NCBI GenBank assembly: GCA_020440705.1
Contig: JAGRNP010000011.1
Location: forward strand, 1 to 56,156
DNA length: 56,156 nucleotides
DNA from: a bacterium
Lineage (GTDB): Bacteria; Krumholzibacteriota; Krumholzibacteriia; LZORAL124-64-63
Direction of reading: 5' to 3'
The translations under genes and the position numbers were made by a program. Positions 34,044 through 43,952 of the stretch are shown one piece after another. The notes beneath the pieces were generated by a model. The model worked only from the letters and a program-made list of their open reading frames with translations. It made no database searches and was not told the DNA's origin. Every line of letters starts with the position of its first letter. The stretch's first letter is position 1.

Positions 34044-34349
34044 CTACTCCATCAGGGTTTTGAGGTCATCGACGTTGACGGTGCGGCGGCGGCGGAAGAT
34101 CTCCACCAGCAGGGCGAGCCCGATGGCCGCCTCGGCGGCCGCGACCGCGAAGTTCATGAGCACGAAGACGTGGCCGCCGGCGTCGCCGTTCTGGCGGGCG
34201 AAAGCGGCGAAGACGATGTTCACGCTGCTGAGCATGAGCTCGACGCACATGAGCATCACCAGGGTGTTCCGGCGCACGACGAAGCCCACCATGCCCGTCA
34301 GGAAGATCACCGCCGCCAGCAGCAGGTAGTGGGTCAGCGTTATTTCCAC
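34044..34349 (-). CDS. nuoK: NADH-quinone oxidoreductase subunit K
   Basis: 101 residues, three transmembrane helices, the normal NuoK length. It begins ITLTHYLLLAAVIFLTG and contains RRNTLVMLMCVELMLSSVN, with the conserved membrane Glu of helix 2 (VEL), and VAAAEAAIGLALLVEIFRRR with the second conserved Glu (AAAEAA). These acids are part of the proton path between the quinone site and the antiporter subunits. The start is GTG at 34349, inside the last codons of nuoJ (10-nt overlap). A longer in-frame reading from 34763 is the shadow of nuoJ. Confidence 0.95.
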   Translation of the reverse strand: MEITLTHYLLLAAVIFLTGMVGFVVRRNTLVMLMCVELMLSSVNIVFAAFARQNGDAGGHVFVLMNFAVAAAEAAIGLALLVEIFRRRRTVNVDDLKTLME

Positions 34350-34855
34350 GGCAGCTTCCTTTCTTCCTTGCCCAGGGCCAGGGCGCCGATCAGGGCCACC
34401 AGCAGCACGATCGAGATCAGTTCGAAAGCCAACAGGTACCGGCCGAGCAGGAGGCTCGCCACGTGGGACGGACCGCCGAACCCCGCCGCCGGCGCCGGGC
34501 CGAAGGCCGTGCTCCCGTTGCCCTGCAGGTAGCCGCCGATCATCACGACCACGGCCAGGGGCGGGATCGCCACGGCCGGCCACAGCGGCAGCTTCAACAG
34601 CTTGCGCTCGCCTTCGAGCTCGGGGCCCTGCAGCATCATGATCACGAAGAGGAAGAGCACCATGATCGCGCCCGCGTAGACCAGCACCTGCAGCACGGCG
34701 AGGAAGGGCGCGTGCAGCAGCGCGAAGATGCCCGAGGCCGCGATGAACGAGAAGATCAGCCACACCGCCGACACCACGGCGCTGCGCTGGAAGACGGTCA
34801 TCAGCCCGCCCAGCACCATCATCGCGCCGCAGAACCAGAACAGGAAAGCTTCCAT
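34340..34855 (-). CDS. nuoJ: NADH-quinone oxidoreductase subunit J
   Basis: 171 residues, five hydrophobic helices. It starts EAFLFWFCGAMMVLGGLMTV; the pi-bulge/helix 3 region is APFLAVLQVLVYAGAIMVLFLFVIMML, typical of NuoJ. The product sits beside NuoK and NuoH at the hinge between the quinone chamber and the membrane arm. It starts 18 nt after nuoI and overlaps the nuoK GTG start, suggesting translational coupling. The C-terminal helix is followed by a short charged tail (EERKLPWK). Confidence 0.94.
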   Translation of the reverse strand: MEAFLFWFCGAMMVLGGLMTVFQRSAVVSAVWLIFSFIAASGIFALLHAPFLAVLQVLVYAGAIMVLFLFVIMMLQGPELEGERKLLKLPLWPAVAIPPLAVVVMIGGYLQGNGSTAFGPAPAAGFGGPSHVASLLLGRYLLAFELISIVLLVALIGALALGKEERKLPWK

Positions 34856-34873
34856 GTCACATCCCTTTCGCGG

Positions 34874-35383
34874 CTACTTCAGCGTGCCGTCGGTCGTGTT
34901 GTTCAGGAGGAAGTCCTTGTCGACGACGAACTTCTCCCGCTTGTCGGCGGCGATCTCGTAGATGCCCGTGTCCAGCCGGATCGCGTCGCAGGGGCAGGCC
35001 TCCTCGCACAGCCCGCAGTACACGCAGCGCAGCAGGTCGATGTCGAACGAGAGCGGATACTTCTCGATGGTCGGGTCCGGATGTTCGGCCGCGACGATCT
35101 TGATGCAGTCGGCCGGGCAATAGGTCGAGCACATCTGGCAGGCCACGCAGCGGGGCGTGCCGTCCTCGCGCTGCATCAGCCGGTGCCGGCCGCGGAAGCG
35201 GTCGCCGTAGACGCGCTTCTCCTCCGGGTACTGCATGGTGGGCATCTCGTCGGTGGCGAAGACGTTCCGCACCAGGTGCTTCATCGTCACCGCGAGCCCC
35301 TTGACCACCTCGACGAGGTAGATCGACTCGAGGAAGTTCGTCTTCTTCGAGCCCGCTTCCTTGGGCAATCCTGCGAAGTTCAT
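34874..35383 (-). CDS. nuoI: NADH-quinone oxidoreductase subunit I (two [4Fe-4S])
   Basis: 169 residues. Two ferredoxin motifs are intact: Cys79, 82, 85, 89 (CVACQMCSTYC) and Cys120, 123, 126, 130 (CVYCGLCEEAC), which carry clusters N6a and N6b. Additional cysteines at 93 and 132 lie next to them. The N-terminal amphipathic helix (LVEVVKGLAVTMKHLVRNVF) anchors it to NuoH. The phrase YPEEKRVYGDRFRGRHRL is typical. It starts 25 nt after nuoH. Confidence 0.97.
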   Translation of the reverse strand: MNFAGLPKEAGSKKTNFLESIYLVEVVKGLAVTMKHLVRNVFATDEMPTMQYPEEKRVYGDRFRGRHRLMQREDGTPRCVACQMCSTYCPADCIKIVAAEHPDPTIEKYPLSFDIDLLRCVYCGLCEEACPCDAIRLDTGIYEIAADKREKFVVDKDFLLNNTTDGTLK

Positions 35384-35408
35384 GTCACTCCTCGTCGAAC
35401 GCGTTCTA

Positions 35409-36680
35409 TCACACCAGCGCCATCACCACGGCGGTGACGACGAGATTGGCCAGTCCCAGGGGCAGCATGACCTTCCACCCCAGGTGCATCAGCTGATCGT
35501 AGCGGAACCGCGGCAGCGTCCAGCGCACCCAGATGAACAACCAGGCGAAGAACACGACCTTGCCGACGAAGGCCGCGATCTGGAAGATGGTCGCCACCAG
35601 TTCGGCGCCCTGCGGCCCGATGGCCCAGGGCTTGAGCAGCAGGCCGCCGGCGGCCGCCACGGCCACCACGAACCACAGGCCGGCGCCGAGCACGGGCTCG
35701 CGGTCGCGGGCATCGCCGAACTTGCCCTTCTCCTTCTGCACCCGCCGCATGAAGAGCATGGCGAAGACGACGCTGACGAGGGCGATGCCGACGAGCTTGA
35801 GGGTCAGCAGCAGGCCGGCGTGGGCCTCGAGGGCCGGCCGGGGCAGCCACGGGATCTGGTAGCCGCCGAAGTAGAAGGCCGTGATCAGCGCCGCGCCCAC
35901 CACCATGTGGCAGTATTCGGCCATGAAGAACAGGGCGAACTTCAGCGAGCTGTACTCGAGGTGGAAGCCGGCCACGATCTCCGATTCGCCCTCGGGCAGG
36001 TCGAACGGGTTGCGGTTCGTCTCGGCGAAGACCGCCGTGATGAAGAGCACGAAGCCCAGCGGCTGCACCACCACGCCCCACTTGGGCAGCACGCCCCAGA
36101 TCAGGTCGCCCTGGCCCGCGACGATGTCGGTGATGCGCAGGCTCGAGAAGATCAGGAAGATGCCCATCAGGGCCAGGCCCATGCTGATCTCGTAGCTGAT
36201 CATCTGGGCCGAGGCCCGGATGCCGCCGAGGAAGGTGAACTTGTTGTTGGAGGCCCAGCCGCCCATGACCACGCCGTAGGTGCCGAGGCTCGCCACCGCC
36301 AGCACGTACAGCGCCCCCACCTGCAGGTCGGCCACCACCAGCGGAATCTTCTTCCCGGCGATGGTGATGTAGTCGCCGAACGGGATCACGGCGTACGAGC
36401 TGACGGCCACGGCCATGGCCAGCCAGGGCGCCAGGTTGTAGAAGGCCCGGTGGCGCGCGGCGGGCTGCACGTCCTCCTTGAACAGGAGCTTCAGCACGTC
36501 GGCGATGGGATGCACCAGTCCGGCCAGGCGCACGCCGGCGATGCCCGCGCGGTTCGGCCCGGTGCGGTCCTGGATGAAGGCCGCGCCCTTGCGCTCGGCC
36601 CAGATCAGCACCGGCACCATCCCCATGATCAGCGCGAACATGAAGACGATCTTGGCCAGCGATTCCAGCACGATCGGCAT
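35409..36680 (-). CDS. nuoH: NADH-quinone oxidoreductase subunit H
   Basis: 423 residues, longer than the 325-350 usual. The quinone-site loops are present: ERKGAAFIQDRTGPNRAG, HPIADVLKLLFKED and ETNRNPFDLPEGESEIVAGF. Extra length comes mostly from a segment between the penultimate loop and the last helices (from about KFGDARDREPVLG to the ELVATIFQ region), before the standard FIWVRWTLPRFRYDQLMHLGWK. This adds about two hydrophobic stretches. The ATG shares one base with the nuoG stop (TGATG). Confidence 0.96.
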   Translation of the reverse strand: MPIVLESLAKIVFMFALIMGMVPVLIWAERKGAAFIQDRTGPNRAGIAGVRLAGLVHPIADVLKLLFKEDVQPAARHRAFYNLAPWLAMAVAVSSYAVIPFGDYITIAGKKIPLVVADLQVGALYVLAVASLGTYGVVMGGWASNNKFTFLGGIRASAQMISYEISMGLALMGIFLIFSSLRITDIVAGQGDLIWGVLPKWGVVVQPLGFVLFITAVFAETNRNPFDLPEGESEIVAGFHLEYSSLKFALFFMAEYCHMVVGAALITAFYFGGYQIPWLPRPALEAHAGLLLTLKLVGIALVSVVFAMLFMRRVQKEKGKFGDARDREPVLGAGLWFVVAVAAAGGLLLKPWAIGPQGAELVATIFQIAAFVGKVVFFAWLFIWVRWTLPRFRYDQLMHLGWKVMLPLGLANLVVTAVVMALV

Positions 36681-38218
36681 CAGCCTTCACCTCCGGTGGG
36701 CGTTCCGCTCGCCGCCGTGGCCGGGGCGAGGCCCAGCGCCGGGAGCTTGTTCAGGTTCACGTCGGCGAGGCCGAGGGCGGCGGCCAGGTCCTGGCGCAGG
36801 GCCTTGAGGCTGCCGGGGGCGTCGTCGCCCTTCAACTCGGCCAGGATCCGCCAGTCCTCCCGCGCGCTGCCGGGGCGGACGACCGCCTGCTGGAAGCGCT
36901 GCAGCCGGCCGTCCTTGTTGACGAAGATGCCGGTCTTCTCGGCCCAGGACGCGCCGGGCAGCACCAGCGCCGCCGCCTGCGCGGTCGCGTTGGCGTGGGT
37001 GCCCACGTAGATCACCTTGCCGTGGCCGGCGATGGCGCCCGCGACGGCCTCGTCCGCGGCCGGATCGCCGCCCAGCACCAGCACCGCACCGCTCGCGCCC
37101 CGGATCGCCGCCGCCAGCGCGGCGCCGTCCTGCTCGGCCAGGCCGAGCAGCTCGAGGCCCCTGCGGTTCGGCGTGCGGTCGGCCTGCAGCAGCATGCCGT
37201 CGGCCTCGCCCAGCCCGGCGCCCGCCAGGCCGCCGCTCACCGTGCCGGCCAGGCCGCGCAGCAGGAAGAGCTCCTCGAGGCTCTGGTGCGGGCTGCCCAC
37301 GGCCAGGCCGATGCCGCCGGCGGTCAGATCGGCGAGGACCGCGCCGAGGTCCGCCCAGCGCAGGACGTCCCCGCCGCGGCGCGGGTCCTGCAGCCGGTTC
37401 TCGGCGTGGACGTCCTTGTAGATCATGCGGCCCTTGTCGCACATCCAGGGGCCGTTCACGTCCGGGTTGCGCCGCGGCTTCAGGCGGTAGACCCGGCCGG
37501 CCTCGTGGTCGACGCGCACGTTGCAGCCCATGCTGCAGCCCGGGCAGATCGACTCGGCCGCCTTGAGCATCCAGACCCGCTTCTGGAAGCGGAAGTCGCG
37601 GCTGGTCAGGGCGCCCACCGGGCAGATGTCCACGGTGTTCAGGCTGTAGTTGTTGTCGAGCTCGACCCCCGGCGGCGTGCCGATCTCGGCCCGGTCGCCC
37701 CGGTTGTAGATGCCCAGCTCGCCCGTGCCCGTGACCTCGTTGCAGAAGCGCACGCAGCGGCTGCACAGCACGCAGCGCTCCTGGTCGAGGATCACGTGGG
37801 GGCCGATGACCTCGGCCTTGGCCTTGTTGACCTTGTCGTCCTGCTCGACCTTCGAGTCGTACAGGCCGTAGGTCATGTACTGGTCCTGCAGGCCGCACTC
37901 CCCCGCCTGGTCGCAGATGGGGCAGTCGACCGGGTGGTTGACCAGGTGCATCTCGAGGATCTGCTGGGCCGCCCGGCGCACGCGGTCGTTCCGCGTGTGG
38001 ACGACCATGCCGTCGCGCACGCCGGTGTTGCAGGCGATCGTGAGCTTCGGCATGCCCTCGACCTCGACCTGGCACAGCCGGCACACGCCCGCCACCGACA
38101 GGTCGGGGTGGTAGCAGAAGTGCGGCAGCGCCTCGCCACGGGCCTCGGCGCAGGCGTCGAAGAGGCTGGTTCCGTCGGGAACCTCGATCTCCTTGCCGTC
38201 TATCGTCAACTTGGCCAT
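36680..38218 (-). CDS. nuoG: NADH-quinone oxidoreductase subunit G (short form, with N7 site)
   Basis: 512 residues; many NuoG proteins have 700-900. Cluster ligands are: [2Fe-2S] N1b Cys35, 46, 49, 63; N5 His95, Cys99, 102, 108; N4 Cys149, 152, 155, 199; and the optional N7 set Cys225, 228, 232, 260 (CPGCSMGC and WMCDKG). After about residue 270 a much shortened molybdopterin-oxidoreductase-like domain follows (VLVLGGDPAADEAV, LVLPGASWAEKTGIFVNKDG). It conducts electrons from NuoE/F to NuoI. A 3-nt gap separates it from nuoF, and it overlaps nuoH by 1 nt. Confidence 0.96.
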   Translation of the reverse strand: MAKLTIDGKEIEVPDGTSLFDACAEARGEALPHFCYHPDLSVAGVCRLCQVEVEGMPKLTIACNTGVRDGMVVHTRNDRVRRAAQQILEMHLVNHPVDCPICDQAGECGLQDQYMTYGLYDSKVEQDDKVNKAKAEVIGPHVILDQERCVLCSRCVRFCNEVTGTGELGIYNRGDRAEIGTPPGVELDNNYSLNTVDICPVGALTSRDFRFQKRVWMLKAAESICPGCSMGCNVRVDHEAGRVYRLKPRRNPDVNGPWMCDKGRMIYKDVHAENRLQDPRRGGDVLRWADLGAVLADLTAGGIGLAVGSPHQSLEELFLLRGLAGTVSGGLAGAGLGEADGMLLQADRTPNRRGLELLGLAEQDGAALAAAIRGASGAVLVLGGDPAADEAVAGAIAGHGKVIYVGTHANATAQAAALVLPGASWAEKTGIFVNKDGRLQRFQQAVVRPGSAREDWRILAELKGDDAPGSLKALRQDLAAALGLADVNLNKLPALGLAPATAASGTPTGGEG

Positions 38219-38221
38219 CGG

Positions 38222-39526
<1,305 letters not shown>

Positions 39527-39527
39527 C

Positions 39528-40070
39528 CTACTGCCCCCCTTCGGCGACCAGGCGGTCGGTGTCGGCCCGCGGCACGACGCCCCGCTTCAGGCTGTCCAGG
39601 ATCCCGTCCACCTTCTCCGGCGTCAGGTGCTCGTAGAGGTGCCTGCCGAGCTGCAGGCAGGGCCCCATGCCGCAGGCCCCGAGGCACTCGACGCCCTCGA
39701 GCTGGAACATCCCGTCGGGCGTGCGCTCGCCGAGCCGGATGCCGAGGCGCTTCTCCATGTGGGCGATCAGCGGCCGGGCGCCCATGATGTGGCAGGAGAT
39801 GTTGTGGCACACCTGCAGGGTGTGCTTCGCCTGGGGCTCGGTGCGGAACATGGTGTAGAACGAGAGCACCTCGTGCACGCGGGCGCGGCTGACGCCGAGC
39901 TTCTCGTGCAACAGCGTCACGCCTTCCTCGGGCACGTAGCCGAGCTCGTCCATGATGACCCAGATGCAGGGCATGATGGCGCTGGCCTTCGTCGGGTAAC
40001 GCCCGATCAGGGCGTCGATCCGCGACCGGCTCTCGCTCGAGAGGTTGAAGGGGGTTTCACTCATCGGCAT
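39528..40070 (-). CDS. nuoE: NADH-quinone oxidoreductase subunit E
   Basis: 180 residues from the chosen start. The thioredoxin-like [2Fe-2S] (N1a) ligands are Cys88 and Cys93 (CHNISC) and Cys129 and Cys133 (CLGACG), all present. The N-terminal helical bundle includes YPTKASAIMPCIWVIMDELGYV. GGAAGG precedes ATG 40070 by a few bases; ATG 40064 (MSETPFN) is equally possible, and the in-frame GTG at 40082 would overlap the Shine-Dalgarno. It starts 20 nt after nuoCD. Confidence 0.95.
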   Translation of the reverse strand: MPMSETPFNLSSESRSRIDALIGRYPTKASAIMPCIWVIMDELGYVPEEGVTLLHEKLGVSRARVHEVLSFYTMFRTEPQAKHTLQVCHNISCHIMGARPLIAHMEKRLGIRLGERTPDGMFQLEGVECLGACGMGPCLQLGRHLYEHLTPEKVDGILDSLKRGVVPRADTDRLVAEGGQ

Positions 40071-40090
40071 TCTACCTTCCACGCCGTGGC

Positions 40091-41812
40091 CTAGCGGTCC
40101 AGCTCACCGGCAATGATGTTCAGGCTGCCCAGGGTGGCGATCGCGTCGGGGATCATCCGGCCCTGGACGATGGTCGTGTACGAGGAGAAGATCGGGAAGC
40201 ACGGCGGCCGCACCTTCATGCGGTAGGCGTGGCCCGTGCCGTCCGAGACGCTGAAGAAGCCCAGCTCGCCGTTGGCGCCCTCGCCGAAGCCGTAGCCTTC
40301 GCCCCGCGGCACCTTGATGCCTTCGTAGACCAGCTTGAACTGGTTCATGACGCCTTCGATGCTGTGATAGACGTTCTGCTTCGGCGGGATGATGATGTCG
40401 TGGTTGTCGATGTCCACCGGCCCGTCGGGCAGCTTGTCGAGGGCCTGCAGCACGATCGAGCGGCTCTGGATGATCTCGGCCAGGCGCACCATGATGCGAT
40501 CGTGGGTGTCGCCGGCGCTGCCCGTGGGGATGTCGAAGTCGTACTGCTCGTAGCCCGAGTAGGGCGCGTGACGGCGCAGGTCGTAGGCCAGTCCCGTGGC
40601 CCGCAGCGCCGGGCCCGTGTAGCCGAAGCTGAGGGCCGTCGCGCTGTCGATGGCCCCCACCCCCACGGTGCGGTCCAGGAAGATCCGGTTGCGCGCCACG
40701 AGCTTCATCACGTCGGTGTGGGCCGCGACCAGGTCGTCGAGCTTGCTGCGGATCTCCGCCTCGAAGCCGTCGTACAGGTCGTGGCTCATGCCGCCGATGC
40801 GCGCGTAGTTCGTGGTCAGCCGCGAGCCGCACAGCTTCTCCAGCGACTCGTAGATGCTCTCGCGCACGTTGTACAGGTACCAGTAGTTGGTCAGGGCGCC
40901 GATGTCGACCAGGTTCGTGCACACGCAGACCAGGTGGTCGATGATGCGCGACAGCTCGCTGACGATGACGCGGATCGCCTGCGCCCGGGGCGTGGCCTCG
41001 ACGCCGCACATCTTCTCGATGGCCATGGCGTAGATCGAGTTGTTCAGCATGGCCGAGCAGTAGTTCAGGCGGTCGGTGTACGGCATCACCTGGGCCCAGG
41101 TGTGGTCCTCGGCCTCCTTCTCGAAGCAGCGGTGGATGTAGCCGATCTCCGACTTCGCCTCGAGGATCGTCTCGCCGTCGAGCAGGCACTCCACGCGCAG
41201 GGCGCCGTGCATGGCCGGATGGCTCGGGCCGAGGTTCACCGTCAGCAGGTCCGAGGGGTGCACCTCGTCGATGGCCCCGTGCACGTCGGCCGCCTGGCTC
41301 GTGGCCCGCCGCGCCGCCCGCGCGATGTCCTCGTCGTCGAAGAGCTTCTCCGGCCGCGTGCACTCCTGCCCCTGCTCGATGGGGTAGTCCTTGCGCAGGG
41401 GGTGCCCCTCGAACTGGTGGTGGCAGAGGATGCGGCGCAGGTCCGGGTGGTCGGCGAAGGTCACGCCGAACATGTCGTACACCTCGCGCTCGGCCCAGTT
41501 GGCGCTCCGGTACAGGCCGCTCAGGGTGGGCACCGGCTCGTCCTCGTCCGTGCGCACCCGCACCTGGATGCGGTGGTTCTTCTCCCACGACCGCAGCAGG
41601 TAGACGACCTCGAACTCCTCGTCCCGCTCCGGATAGTGCACGCCCACCACATCGGAGAGCTGCTCGCACGCCTCGCGGTCCCGCAGGTGGGCGACGACGG
41701 CGGTCAGCTTGTCCCGCGGCACGGTCACGGACTCGTCGCCGTGCTGGCTGTCCGTGGCCAGGATGTCCGCACCGAACTGCTGCCGGAGTCTCTCGACCAG
41801 CTTCTGGCTCAT
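40091..41812 (-). CDS. nuoCD: NADH-quinone oxidoreductase fused subunits C and D
   Basis: 573 residues. Residues about 1-155 are NuoC ([35 protein letters not shown]), linked by about 35 residues to NuoD (from about 190: [16 protein letters not shown]). NuoD has the quinone-pocket motif SHPAMHG, then [22 protein letters not shown] and the C-terminal phrase [18 protein letters not shown]. The fusion is known in E. coli and several other lineages. It starts 64 nt after nuoB, the largest gap in the operon; I saw no promoter in it. Confidence 0.97.
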   Translation of the reverse strand: MSQKLVERLRQQFGADILATDSQHGDESVTVPRDKLTAVVAHLRDREACEQLSDVVGVHYPERDEEFEVVYLLRSWEKNHRIQVRVRTDEDEPVPTLSGLYRSANWAEREVYDMFGVTFADHPDLRRILCHHQFEGHPLRKDYPIEQGQECTRPEKLFDDEDIARAARRATSQAADVHGAIDEVHPSDLLTVNLGPSHPAMHGALRVECLLDGETILEAKSEIGYIHRCFEKEAEDHTWAQVMPYTDRLNYCSAMLNNSIYAMAIEKMCGVEATPRAQAIRVIVSELSRIIDHLVCVCTNLVDIGALTNYWYLYNVRESIYESLEKLCGSRLTTNYARIGGMSHDLYDGFEAEIRSKLDDLVAAHTDVMKLVARNRIFLDRTVGVGAIDSATALSFGYTGPALRATGLAYDLRRHAPYSGYEQYDFDIPTGSAGDTHDRIMVRLAEIIQSRSIVLQALDKLPDGPVDIDNHDIIIPPKQNVYHSIEGVMNQFKLVYEGIKVPRGEGYGFGEGANGELGFFSVSDGTGHAYRMKVRPPCFPIFSSYTTIVQGRMIPDAIATLGSLNIIAGELDR

Positions 41813-41876
41813 GCTTTTCCGTCCCTGGCGCGGCGCCCCGGGCGCGCGCCGGCTGGAGTGTGATCACGCGCGGGAG

Positions 41877-42383
41877 CTAGGCCTGTTCCCGGATCGCGTG
41901 GCGCACGTGGGAAGGCACCAGGCCCTCCTTCTCGACCTTGTCCTGGATCTGGGTCAGGGCGAACAGCAGGTTCTCCGGCGTGGGCGGACACCCGGCCACG
42001 TACACGTCGACCGGGATCACGTGGTCGGCGCCCTGCAGGGTGCTGTAGTTGTTGTAGAACCCGCCGCTGCTGGCGCACACGCCCATGGCGATGACCCACT
42101 TGGGCTCGGCCATCTGCGCGTAGATGGTCTTGAGGATCGGCGCCTGCTTGTAGCTGATGGTGCCGGCGATGATCATCATGTCGCTCTGCCGCGGCGAGAA
42201 GCGCACCAGCTCGGCGCCGAAGCGGCTGATGTCGTTGTACGACGACACGGTGCTCATGAACTCGATGGCGCAGCACGCGACGCCGAAGGGCAACGGCCAC
42301 AGGGAGTACTTGCGCCCCCAGTTGACCGCCTGCCGCAGGCGCGTCGTGATGAAATTGCTGGGGCTTTCGAGGTCTACTGCCAT
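41877..42383 (-). CDS. nuoB: NADH-quinone oxidoreductase subunit B
   Basis: 168 residues. The N2 [4Fe-4S] ligands are the tandem Cys37-Cys38 (GVACCAIEFM), Cys103 (GVCASSGG) and Cys132 (VAGCPPTPE), the last electron stop before quinone. KYSLWPLPFG and SPRQSDMMIIAGT are family hallmarks. The ATG overlaps the end of nuoA by 10 nt. A long upstream-extended reading of the same frame to 44402 is an artefact of the open frame. Confidence 0.97.
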   Translation of the reverse strand: MAVDLESPSNFITTRLRQAVNWGRKYSLWPLPFGVACCAIEFMSTVSSYNDISRFGAELVRFSPRQSDMMIIAGTISYKQAPILKTIYAQMAEPKWVIAMGVCASSGGFYNNYSTLQGADHVIPVDVYVAGCPPTPENLLFALTQIQDKVEKEGLVPSHVRHAIREQA

Positions 42384-42745
42384 TCGAGCCCCCCTTTCTT
42401 CCAGATGTAGATGAATCCCACCAGGAGCACCGCCACGAAGGCGCCCATCTCGCCCAGGGCGAACAGGCCGTGCCCCGCCTCCAGCAGCCCCTTGTACATG
42501 ATCACCCAGGGGTAGAGGAAGACGGCTTCCAGATCGAACAGCAGGAAGAAGAGCGCGACCAGGAAGAACCGCACGAAGAACCGGATCTGGGTCGAGCCGC
42601 GCACCGGGATGCCGCACTCGTAGATCGAGTCCTTCAGGGGCGAGGGCCGCGAGGGCCCGAGCCAGAAGCTCAGTCCCAGGAAGAGTCCCGCGAAGGCCGC
42701 CCCGACGAGGAGCACGAGCAGCACGGGAATGAACTGTTCGAACAT
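42374..42745 (-). CDS. nuoA: NADH-quinone oxidoreductase subunit A
   Basis: 123 residues, three transmembrane helices. The loop ending in YECGIPVRGSTQIRFFVRFF contains the conserved cysteine that reports on the active/deactive state in some complexes, and FDLEAVFLYPW is diagnostic. ATG 42745 has GGGAG 4 nt upstream; the TTG at 42757 was rejected because it would overlap that site. It is the first gene of the operon, about 87 nt from the predicted transcription start. Confidence 0.96.
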   Translation of the reverse strand: MFEQFIPVLLVLLVGAAFAGLFLGLSFWLGPSRPSPLKDSIYECGIPVRGSTQIRFFVRFFLVALFFLLFDLEAVFLYPWVIMYKGLLEAGHGLFALGEMGAFVAVLLVGFIYIWKKGGLEWQ

Positions 42746-43100
42746 GGGCACTCCCAAGGGAGGGGTCGTTGACGATCGGACGGTCGGCCCGCCGCGCCGG
42801 CGTCAGCGCAGGTGCTTTGGGGAGACCGGTTTGTTGCAAAAATAACAGACTAGTTGAGGGTGTCAACCGAACCCTGACCGTTGGACGAAAGAATGTCCGG
42901 GTGGGTCGGAAACTGGCCATCCGCGTCGGCCGGGGCGAACGGCGTCCACGCCCGCCCCCGGCCACAGCTAAAGATAACCTCATACGGACGGCCACTTTCG
43001 CCCGCCGCCGGCCGCCGCTCCGGGACACGCCCGTCCGGCACGCCGGTTGCGTGGCCCGGCACCGAACAGCCCCCCTTTCCCGGAAACAGGAGAAGCGAAC
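42746..43100. other. 355-bp divergent intergenic region between nuoA and the TPR gene
   Basis: It holds the nuo promoter (42839-42866, minus) in its left third, leaving an 87-nt nuoA leader. The right part has an AT-richer patch (ACAGCTAAAGATAACCTCATA, near 42963-42983) that could be the -10 region of the TPR gene, without a convincing -35. I saw no large inverted repeat, terminator, small gene or riboswitch. Confidence 0.6.
42839..42866 (-). promoter_or_regulatory. nuo operon promoter
   Basis: Minus strand: consensus TTGACA (42866-42861), 16-nt spacer, TATTTT (42844-42839). Both boxes stand out of the GC-rich background. Predicted start near 42832. Confidence 0.72.
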
Positions 43101-43835
43101 ATGGCTCCGAACACGACCGCGACCGCCCCCGCCGCCGCCCCGGACCTGGCCGAGATGGTGACCGCCGGCACCGACGCCCTGAACGACGGCGACCTGCGCC
43201 TCGCCCTCGAGCGCTTCGAAGCCGTGGTCAACACCTTCCCCGACCGCCCCGAGGGCCACAACAACCTCGGCGCCCTCTACTCGTCCCTCGGCGAGTACGG
43301 GAAGGCCGAGACGTGCTTCGACCACGTGCTGGACCTGCTGCCGGAGAACCCGAACGTGCGCTACAACCGCGGCCTCGTGCGATCGCGACAGGAGAAGCAC
43401 GACGCGGCCCGCGACGACTTCCAGGCCGTGCTGAAGCTCACGCCCAACGACCCGGACACCCTGAACAACCTCGGTGTCTCCGACTTCATGCAGGGACGCC
43501 TCGACGAGGCCCGCCGGCACTTCGAGACCGCCCTGAAGGTCCGGCCCGGCTACGCCAACGCGTTCCTGAACCTGGTCGACCTGGCCTGGCAGACCGACGG
43601 CGCCGACCGCGCCGCCCGCATGTGCGGCGAGTTCCTCGCCTCGCACCACGACACCGAGGTCCAGCGCCGCCACCTCGAGCTGCAGATCAGCGCCGCCCGC
43701 GAGCACCTGCAGGGCGCCCTGGTCGCCGCCGATGCGGTGATGGTCGTCGACGCCAACCCGGTCGTCGCCGCCGAGCGCGAACGCATCGTCCACGCCCTGG
43801 CCGCCTGGCACCGCGAGGCGTCGGCCCACGGCTGA
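43101..43835 (+). CDS. TPR-repeat protein
   Basis: 244 residues, no signal peptide and no membrane segment, so probably cytoplasmic. Four to five tetratricopeptide repeats occupy about residues 20-165, with the canonical spacing in PEGHNNLGALYSSLGEYGKA, NVRYNRGLVRSRQEKHDAA, PDTLNNLGVSDFMQGRLDEA and YANAFLNLVDLAWQTDGAD. TPR arrays are protein-binding scaffolds; the partner is unknown. The remaining C-terminal third is helical. ATG 43101 is preceded by AGGAGAAG; the frame extends upstream but lacks similarity. Divergent from the nuo operon. Confidence 0.88.
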   Translation: MAPNTTATAPAAAPDLAEMVTAGTDALNDGDLRLALERFEAVVNTFPDRPEGHNNLGALYSSLGEYGKAETCFDHVLDLLPENPNVRYNRGLVRSRQEKHDAARDDFQAVLKLTPNDPDTLNNLGVSDFMQGRLDEARRHFETALKVRPGYANAFLNLVDLAWQTDGADRAARMCGEFLASHHDTEVQRRHLELQISAAREHLQGALVAADAVMVVDANPVVAAERERIVHALAAWHREASAHG

Positions 43836-43888
43836 TCCGACTCCGGGCAGAAACCGGGATTTCCCCCCACCCGGGCATCTGCTAACCT

Positions 43889-43916
43889 GAAGGCCACCGC
43901 TGCGGCGGTGGCCTTC
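43889..43916 (+). terminator. Terminator-like hairpin after the TPR gene
   Basis: Perfect 12-bp stem GAAGGCCACCGC/GCGGTGGCCTTC with loop TGCG. The following TGTCG is not a true T-run, so termination would rely on the T-rich 3' arm. It lies between the TPR stop and the aminotransferase start. Confidence 0.55.
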
Positions 43917-43952
43917 TGTCGTCGCCGCCCCGCCCCAGCCCCGGGAGATCCC

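Noticed and set aside
30340-34329. A 1,329-codon plus-strand frame opposite nuoL and nuoM
   Set aside because: Translation is rich in Gln, His, Gly and Val, mirrors membrane-protein codons, and has no recognisable motif.
42960-42985. A possible promoter for the TPR gene
   Set aside because: AT-rich -10-like bases exist, but no acceptable -35 box at 16-18 nt; kept only as a remark on the intergenic region.
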